Shown: positions 5,335-9,461 of the stretch, one piece after another | How positions within the stretch are numbered: the stretch's first letter is position 1 | How the letters are laid out: each line of letters opens with the position of its first letter | Source: Candidatus Pacearchaeota archaeon | GTDB taxonomy: Archaea > Nanobdellota > Nanobdellia > Pacearchaeales > GW2011-AR1 | Assembly (NCBI GenBank): GCA_018303895.1 | Contig: JAGVXJ010000028.1 | Coordinates: 1-9,461 of the forward strand | Length of the DNA stretch: 9,461 nt | Direction of reading: 5' to 3' | Notes under the pieces: generated by a model | What the model was told of the DNA's origin: nothing | What the model saw: only the letters and a program-made list of their open reading frames with translations | Database searches by the model: none | Position numbers and translations under genes: made by a program

Positions 5335-5356
5335 AAAAATCACTACTAATAATCAG

Positions 5357-5364
5357 TTTATAAA
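5357..5364 (-). promoter_or_regulatory. TATA box of the TrmB operon
   Basis: TTTATAAA with an upstream A-rich BRE-like AAAAGA on the minus strand. The centre is about 26 bases before the ATG at 5334, implying a leaderless mRNA and deciding the start of the first gene. Confidence 0.6.
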
Positions 5365-5374
5365 TCTTTTGTTT

Positions 5375-5400
5375 CTGTTACTTTTATTAAGTAAGAACAG
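5375..5400 (-). promoter_or_regulatory. Palindrome upstream of the TrmB operon promoter
   Basis: TTACTT at 5378-5383 and AAGTAA at 5389-5394 form a perfect inverted repeat with a 5-base gap, extended by CTG/CAG at 5375-5377 and 5398-5400 (three bases bulged). It lies just upstream of the BRE/TATA of the TrmB operon and 3 bases after the presenilin-like gene. It could be an operator for TrmB, or an RNA hairpin at the end of the upstream transcript; no U-tract follows. Confidence 0.4.
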
Positions 5401-5403
5401 ACA

Positions 5404-6369
5404 TTAGAAAATCAACCAGCTCAAGATCATCCCAACAAAAATTCCTGCTGTGATAAACGGCATTGCAGGATAAAATTTCTTTTTCTCCGAAAATAAAAAT
5501 AAATATCCAACACCGATGGTTGCTCCAGCAATAACAAATAAAGCAGAACCCAAACCAAGAGTTTTAAGCATAACTCCTGCGGCAATTATTGGGAAAATAA
5601 CATCTCCCCCGCCGAGAATAGCAACATTAATTTTCAATTTATTTTTCTTTAAGTTTTCTTCTAATTTTTTCCGGCTTTTGTATTTTTCTTTCAAAAATTT
5701 AATTTTCTGCTTTGTCTTTTTATCCGCATAAGGAACAAAAAATCCAGAGAAAACATTTAATTTTTCTATCTGAAACTTCGCCATTTTCTGCATTATTCCA
5801 GAATGCCAAACCGCCCAAACATCATAAATGGAAATTAAAACCAAGAGAATAATTATAGTGTAAATATTTAAAATTGGAACAAAAACGCAAGCGATTCCAG
5901 GATAAATAAATAATTCAGTTAAATTATGAATCAAGAATTCCCGTCGGTAAATTTTAATGTAAGCAAGAACTAACGCGGGAATAGTCGCAATCAACGGGAT
6001 TCCAAAATAAATTTTTTCAATTCCTAATTTGCTTGTGAAAACAAAAAAAGAAATTCCCAATGCAATAATAACAACCACGAAAAACCAGAGTTTAAGAATA
6101 AACCTTGCATCAAATTTTGTCAGCAAAAATAAGATTAGAATCGCGAAAACAAATGCAGAAAGAACTCCATAAAAAAAACTTGAATAATCTTTTTGTTGTT
6201 CTATTTCCGGGGATTCCAAACCAAAAGGAAGTTCAGGGCCTTCAACCGAAGTCAAAACTCCGTCGAAGATTTTTTCAGAAGAATAATAATTCACAACATA
6301 TAACCCAATAAATTGTGTAATAATAAACATTGAGAAAAGCAGAATTGTTATTTTCAAATTGTGTTTCAT
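5404..6369 (-). CDS. Presenilin / signal-peptide-peptidase-like intramembrane aspartyl protease
   Basis: A 321-residue multi-span membrane protein of the archaeal presenilin/SPP group, which cleaves transmembrane segments or leftover signal peptides inside the membrane. There are about nine hydrophobic spans, the first at residues 6-27. Catalytic Asp183 lies in SIYDVWAVWHSG (the YD motif) and Asp256 in LGGGDVIFP (the GxGD motif), separated by a charged cytoplasmic loop (about 196-247, lysine-rich). The C-terminal PAL motif is present as PAM (301-303, YPAMPFIT). The outside loop after span 1 is acidic and proline-rich (VEGPELPFGLESPEIEQQ). Length and motif order fit archaeal homologues. The ATG at 6369 is 9 bases after the stop of a two-helix membrane protein gene, so the two are one operon. 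Confidence 0.93.
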   Translation of the reverse strand: MKHNLKITILLFSMFIITQFIGLYVVNYYSSEKIFDGVLTSVEGPELPFGLESPEIEQQKDYSSFFYGVLSAFVFAILILFLLTKFDARFILKLWFFVVVIIALGISFFVFTSKLGIEKIYFGIPLIATIPALVLAYIKIYRREFLIHNLTELFIYPGIACVFVPILNIYTIIILLVLISIYDVWAVWHSGIMQKMAKFQIEKLNVFSGFFVPYADKKTKQKIKFLKEKYKSRKKLEENLKKNKLKINVAILGGGDVIFPIIAAGVMLKTLGLGSALFVIAGATIGVGYLFLFSEKKKFYPAMPFITAGIFVGMILSWLIF

Positions 6370-6378
6370 TTTTAAAAT

Positions 6379-6582
6379 TTATTGTTTGCTTTTTGAAATA
6401 ATAATCAACAAAATTATCCCCCCGATTATAGTTAATATCTGGCTCAATAAAAATTCATTTGGAAAAATATACCTGTCCATTAAATTCCACGCTCCACGCC
6501 AAAAACCAATTATCGCAAGTGAAACTAAAATGATTACAGTCACATCATAAAAATTTGATTTTTTAACAACCCCTTCAAGCAT
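6379..6582 (-). CDS. Small two-helix membrane protein paired with the presenilin-like protease
   Basis: A 67-residue protein with two transmembrane helices: residues 13-29 (DVTVIILVSLAIIGFWR) and 45-62 (LLSQILTIIGGIILLIII). Between them is FWRGAWNLMDRYIFPNE, a Trp/Arg/Asp-containing loop of the kind seen in small conserved archaeal membrane proteins; I cannot name the family. The ends are short and basic. The ATG at 6582 lies about 25 bases after a TTTAAAAA box, so it is probably leaderless, and the protease gene follows 9 bases after its stop. It could be a partner, adaptor or substrate of the protease, which is inference from position alone. Confidence 0.82.
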   Translation of the reverse strand: MLEGVVKKSNFYDVTVIILVSLAIIGFWRGAWNLMDRYIFPNEFLLSQILTIIGGIILLIIISKSKQ

Positions 6583-6587
6583 TTTAT

Positions 6588-6600
6588 CAAAAAGAAAATA
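6588..6600 (-). terminator. Possible U-rich terminator after the aCPSF1 gene
   Basis: The minus strand reads TATTTTCTTTTTG about 25 bases after the aCPSF1 stop. Archaeal termination by FttA favours U-rich tracts like this. It overlaps the start region of the next operon, so it may only be that promoter's pyrimidine-rich initiator. Confidence 0.3.
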
Positions 6601-6603
6601 GAG

Positions 6604-6611
6604 TTTTTAAA
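6604..6611 (-). promoter_or_regulatory. TATA box of the small membrane protein / presenilin operon
   Basis: TTTAAAAA is centred about 25 bases before the ATG at 6582, in the 43-base gap after the aCPSF1 stop. The same spacing as at the other lead genes supports it. Confidence 0.5.
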
Positions 6612-6625
6612 TTTTTAATTTTGGT

Positions 6626-8509
6626 TTATCGCAATCTCAAAGTTTCCAATGCTCGCGGAACATTTGTTTCAACATGATTAAGTTTGTAAAGCGCCGACGC
6701 TAAATCAAGCGATTTTGAAACCTCACCGTGATTAATAATTATTCTCTTCGGCTTTGGACGCATATTATTGAAAAAAGAAATTAATTCATTTCTTCCTGCG
6801 TGCGCGCTTAGACCTGCAATAGTTTGGACTTCAAGATTAATCTCAACAACTTCCTCTTTTCCTTCAACAATCATTCTTGTTTCTTTGGCTCCTTCCTGAA
6901 TCTGCCTTCCGAGAGAACCAACTCCCTGATAACATACAAATACAATTGCATTATTTTTGTTCCCTGCGAATTCTCTGAGATATTCCACTGACGCTCCACC
7001 GACGAGCATTCCCGAAGTCGCGAGAACAATGCACGAGCCGCCTTCAACAACTTGCTTTCTTTCTTGTGGCGAACCGACTCTTAAAAAAACATCAGACACA
7101 AAAGGGTTTTTGTCCTGGAAAATTTCAGACTTAACTCTATTGCTTAAAAAATCAGGATAGGCAGTGTGAATCGCATTAATATCCCAAATCATTCCATCAA
7201 TATAAATTGGAACTTTTTTCAGTTTGCCTGATTTCATTGCATCTTCCAAAATTAACATTGTTTCCTGCGCTCGCCCTAAACCTAATTCTGGAATTAAAAC
7301 TTTTCCTCCTCTTTCAATAACCTTGTTTACCGTCGTCAAAAGGTCGTCTTCTGATTTTGCTCTTGGAGGAAGAATATCATTTTTAGAACCATAAGTTGAT
7401 TCAGTAATAACAGATTCTACTCTCGGGAAATTGCTAACTGCTGGGTCAAGCAATCTTGTTTTAGCGTATTTGAAATCTGCTGTATACAATAAATTATGCG
7501 CGCCGTTTCCAATATTAAGATGAATCATCGCGCTTCCCAAAGCATGCCCTGCGTTGTACATTGTAAGCCGAACATCTGGCGTGACATCAGTTACCTCGTT
7601 GTAATTTATGCAAATGCTATGCTTAACCATCTCCTTAATATCTTTTGAACTAAACAACGGCGTAGTTGCTTGCTTGTAAGCAACACCAATAAAATCAAGC
7701 GAAATTAAAGCCGCGATATCTCTCGTCGGAGGAGTCATGTAAACCGGTCCTTTGTAACCCATTTTGTATAAATAAGGGACTAATCCGACGTGGTCGAGAT
7801 GCGCATGACTGATTATCACTGCATCTAAATTTTCAATATCAAATTCTGGAATGTCAAATGATGGAAATCTATCCTGTCCCTGCGAGGCAGGATTTATCCC
7901 GCAATCAAGAAGAATTTTTGAATTTGGCGTTTGCAATAATATACTGCTTCTGCCGACTTCCCTTGCCGCGCCCAAAAAAGTTAACCTCACCCAGCCGTTT
8001 GATTTTTCTGGATTCCATTCTTTGTAAATTTTTTTCCCAATTTCATTTAAAAATTTTCTTCGGTAATTATTATTTGCGTAAAGAACCTCGCGGATGTTTT
8101 CTGTTATCTGGCTTTTAATTGCAGGGGAACGCTGAACCTGTGGCATCCAAAGTGTTTCTCGTCGGACTTCATCCAAAATTGAACCCTGCTTTCCGATTAC
8201 CAATCCGGGTTTTTTTGCTTCAATCACGACGATGCTTCTTTGAACATCAAAAATAATATCAGTTATCTCTGCGTCTTCAGGAACAATTTTTTTTATCTGC
8301 TCCTTCACTGTTTCCTGATCCGGCAAAATTTTCATGTCTGCCCGCAATTCAATTCTTTTTTTTATCTGCTCAACAATTTCTTTTATTTTGGATTCTCCTG
8401 TCTTAAAAAACTTCTCGTTATTCGTGTAAAGAACTATATTTGCTCCTTCAAAATTCGCTTCAGTTATATCTCCGTGAAGTTGTTCTGTTATATTCTTAAG
8501 AATGTCCAT
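6626..8509 (-). CDS. aCPSF1/FttA-type KH-metallo-beta-lactamase-beta-CASP ribonuclease and termination factor
   Basis: The archaeal homologue of CPSF73, a ribonuclease that cuts nascent RNA and acts in transcription termination. The frame is open upstream, but the ATG at 8509 (627 residues) is chosen because MDILKNITEQL is the family N-terminus and the added upstream part would lie inside psmB. Residues 1-170 form the KH region, with GLVIGKQGS (102-110) as the GxxG loop. The metallo-beta-lactamase domain starts at about 172; zinc ligands are His235, His237, Asp239 and His240 in HAHLDH, His322 in GHALGS, Asp345 in TADFKY and His594 in NHGE. The beta-CASP insert lies between, with motif A Glu370 in ESTYG and motif C His570 in LSAHAGR. 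The ending ALETLRLR matches the conserved dimerisation tail. In related proteins the motif C His is usually followed by Ser/Ala-Asp; here Gly replaces that Asp. It is cotranscribed with psmB, 22 bases upstream. Confidence 0.95.
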   Translation of the reverse strand: MDILKNITEQLHGDITEANFEGANIVLYTNNEKFFKTGESKIKEIVEQIKKRIELRADMKILPDQETVKEQIKKIVPEDAEITDIIFDVQRSIVVIEAKKPGLVIGKQGSILDEVRRETLWMPQVQRSPAIKSQITENIREVLYANNNYRRKFLNEIGKKIYKEWNPEKSNGWVRLTFLGAAREVGRSSILLQTPNSKILLDCGINPASQGQDRFPSFDIPEFDIENLDAVIISHAHLDHVGLVPYLYKMGYKGPVYMTPPTRDIAALISLDFIGVAYKQATTPLFSSKDIKEMVKHSICINYNEVTDVTPDVRLTMYNAGHALGSAMIHLNIGNGAHNLLYTADFKYAKTRLLDPAVSNFPRVESVITESTYGSKNDILPPRAKSEDDLLTTVNKVIERGGKVLIPELGLGRAQETMLILEDAMKSGKLKKVPIYIDGMIWDINAIHTAYPDFLSNRVKSEIFQDKNPFVSDVFLRVGSPQERKQVVEGGSCIVLATSGMLVGGASVEYLREFAGNKNNAIVFVCYQGVGSLGRQIQEGAKETRMIVEGKEEVVEINLEVQTIAGLSAHAGRNELISFFNNMRPKPKRIIINHGEVSKSLDLASALYKLNHVETNVPRALETLRLR

Positions 8510-8531
8510 TTGTGTTATCCCAATGATAAAT

Positions 8532-9194
8532 TTATTTCTCGTCTTTGTAATCCGGCAAAATTTCCTGAGAAACAACTTTTTTAATTCCGTCTTTGGTGAT
8601 TGTGAAAACATCAATTCCATAACCTGAACCCACATCTCTCTGGGTGGAAGATTTAACAGCTTCTTTTGCAAGTTCAATCCCTTCTTTAATGCTAAGTCCT
8701 TTTTTGTATTGTCTTTCCAAAAAACCTAAAACATAAGGCATACCTGAACCAAAGTTCGCGTCGTAATCTTCTACTTTAATCAAACTTCCTGCGGGTTCTA
8801 TTGAATATAATTCAGTTGTTCCGTCTGTGTTAAATCCCCCGATTAAAAATCCTGCTTGCTGTGGAATCATTGACGGTTGTCTAATTCCAGAATAATTTAT
8901 ATTCATAAGCAAGCTTGCTGCCTGTTTTACCGACGGGCGCGTCTTTGAACGCAATTCTTTTAATTTTAATTCTGCTGAGATTAATTTAGGAACCCGTTGA
9001 ATATCTCCCGCAACTCCGCATCCTGACATTACAATATAATCATTCACCTGAAAAACTTTTTTTTCAGTTTTACTCATAACTAAATGACCTGCTGTTATTT
9101 GCCTGTCCGCCGCCATCACAACTCCGTCTTTGCAGACAATACCGAGGATTGTTGTTCCTGTTTTCAAAATTGAATTTTTTATTTCACTATCCAT
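8532..9194 (-). CDS. psmB: 20S proteasome beta subunit
   Basis: The proteolytic subunit of the archaeal 20S proteasome, an Ntn hydrolase. The 220-residue precursor has a 13-residue propeptide ending in KTG; cleavage frees Thr14 as the catalytic Thr1 of TTILGIVCKDGVVMAADRQ. In mature numbering Asp17 (AADRQ) and Lys33 (SKTEKKVF) are present, as are the GSG loop of Ser129 (FGSGMPYVLG) and the DVGSG motif holding Asp166 and Ser169. The full catalytic set is therefore intact. The ATG at 9194 faces a divergent gene across 120 AT-rich bases, and the aCPSF1 gene follows 22 bases downstream, a pairing that is common in archaea. The alpha subunit is not in the window. Confidence 0.97.
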   Translation of the reverse strand: MDSEIKNSILKTGTTILGIVCKDGVVMAADRQITAGHLVMSKTEKKVFQVNDYIVMSGCGVAGDIQRVPKLISAELKLKELRSKTRPSVKQAASLLMNINYSGIRQPSMIPQQAGFLIGGFNTDGTTELYSIEPAGSLIKVEDYDANFGSGMPYVLGFLERQYKKGLSIKEGIELAKEAVKSSTQRDVGSGYGIDVFTITKDGIKKVVSQEILPDYKDEK

Positions 9195-9314
9195 TTTTAG
9201 AATACCTATAATGAATTATAGAATTTATAATATTTATGAGAAATTAGATTATTTAAAGTTTTCGGATTTCAAACCCATAGAAATTAATTTAAATGATATT
9301 TAATTCTCTCTTTC
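9195..9314. promoter_or_regulatory. Divergent promoter region between psmB and the M3-peptidase gene
   Basis: This gap is very AT-rich. The perfect inverted repeat CTATAAT-GA-ATTATAG at 9206-9221 overlaps the expected TATA position of psmB (centre about 24 bases from its ATG); a second TATA-like element on the minus strand is at 9223-9232. For the plus-strand gene, TTTAAAT at 9288-9294 lies 24 bases before the ATG at 9315. The palindrome could be a shared operator, a symmetric TATA element, or chance in AT-rich DNA. Confidence 0.5.
9211..9303 (+). other. Possible 30-codon small ORF upstream of the M3-peptidase gene
   Basis: An open frame starting ATG AAT TAT encodes 30 residues (MNYRIYNIYEKLDYLKFSDF and ten more) with a mixed, protein-like composition, ending with TAA 11 bases before the next start. 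Staying open this long in AT-rich DNA is mildly notable. It could be a leader peptide, a remnant or chance. No Shine-Dalgarno is seen. Confidence 0.2.
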
Positions 9315-9461
9315 ATGGAGAATCTCAAACTGCAAAATACTGGGTGGGATTTAAGTTTATTGACGCAGGGAAAAAGTTTTGAAGAAAAAAGAATTGCTTG
9401 GAGAAAGACAACAGATGATTTTATCTCCAAATGGGGCGGAAGAAAAGATTATCTTGAAAAA
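9315..9461 (+). CDS. Probable M3-family oligopeptidase (oligoendopeptidase F-like), N-terminus only
   Basis: Only the first 49 residues are in the window, starting MENLKLQNTGWDLSLL. The TGWDLSLL opening followed by a charged helix and FISKWGGRKDYLEK resembles the N-terminus of archaeal and bacterial PepF-type M3 metallopeptidases, where a W-D-L-S-x-L motif begins the helical domain. The HExxH zinc motif would be far downstream and cannot be checked. The ATG at 9315 is placed 24 bases after a TATA-like TTTAAAT, suggesting a leaderless transcript. Such an enzyme would degrade short peptides released by the proteasome, whose beta subunit is encoded divergently next door. The identity rests on a short match and is moderate. 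Confidence 0.55.
   Translation, partial: MENLKLQNTGWDLSLLTQGKSFEEKRIAWRKTTDDFISKWGGRKDYLEK

Noticed and set aside
7871..7893. GC-rich hairpin ATCCTG...CCTGC-GAG-GCAGG...AT inside the aCPSF1 gene, considered as a second inserted palindromic element
   Set aside because: The encoded residues (NPASQGQD) replace a segment of the same length in homologous proteins, so there is no sign of an insertion; it is probably chance within coding sequence.
1797..8137. The 13-mer ACGCTGAACCTGT occurs near 1797 and near 8125
   Set aside because: Both copies lie in unrelated conserved coding sequence (the active-site Cys motif of IscS and the KH region of aCPSF1) in different reading contexts; a chance match.
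8510..8677. N-terminal extension of the aCPSF1 frame to 8677
   Set aside because: It lies over the psmB coding sequence, and its residues do not resemble the family; the ATG at 8509 matches the usual N-terminus.
1..9461. CRISPR array, insertion sequence, integrase or attachment site
   Set aside because: No regularly spaced repeats, transposase or integrase genes, or terminal inverted repeats are seen in the window.

Overview
The window comes from an AT-rich archaeon. The archaeal signature is a 20S proteasome beta subunit with a Thr nucleophile, a KH/metallo-beta-lactamase/beta-CASP protein of the aCPSF1 (FttA) family, a presenilin-type membrane protease and a TrmB-type regulator, together with TATA boxes placed 24-27 bases before start codons (leaderless promoters). 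The very compact layout, short proteins and tiny intergenic gaps suggest a small-genome lineage such as the DPANN group (Pacearchaeota/Woesearchaeota-like). That placement is inference only. Every gene is on the minus strand except one partial gene at the right edge, so the window reads from right to left.

Layout along transcription: (1) 9315-9461, plus strand: the start of a probable M3-family oligopeptidase, divergent from the proteasome beta gene across a 120-base AT-rich promoter region. (2) 9194-6626: psmB followed by the aCPSF1/FttA gene, which are protein turnover and RNA 3'-end processing/transcription termination. (3) 6582-5404: a two-helix small membrane protein followed by a presenilin/signal-peptide-peptidase-like aspartyl protease. 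(4) 5334-3316: a four-gene operon of unknown role holding a small unknown protein, a TrmB-family regulator, an unknown protein broken by a frameshift, and another small unknown protein. (5) 3279-3209: tRNA-Trp(CCA). (6) 3100-1: an iron-sulfur cluster / cysteine operon in the order ArsR-family regulator, cysteine desulfurase, serine acetyltransferase, HExxH metalloprotease-like protein, DUF1858 redox-disulfide protein, IscU scaffold (cut by the window edge).

Operon 6 is the most interesting part. Five genes after the regulator are joined by ATGA or near-zero junctions, which suggests tight co-expression. CysE makes O-acetylserine for cysteine synthesis, IscS takes sulfur from cysteine, and IscU receives it for Fe-S assembly. 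The lead regulator carries a CX3CX2C tail that could bind a metal or Fe-S cluster, and a set of repeated half-sites lies between its TATA box and start codon. Together this looks like a self-regulated ISC module built on an ArsR protein instead of IscR or SufR. The cysteine desulfurase also carries a GC-rich, proline-containing stretch of about ten extra residues that looks like an in-frame inserted element.

The first gene of each operon appears leaderless (TATA box about 24-27 bases upstream of the start codon), while several internal genes have Shine-Dalgarno-like sequences or overlap the previous stop codon. No stretch of more than 300 bases lacks a gene.
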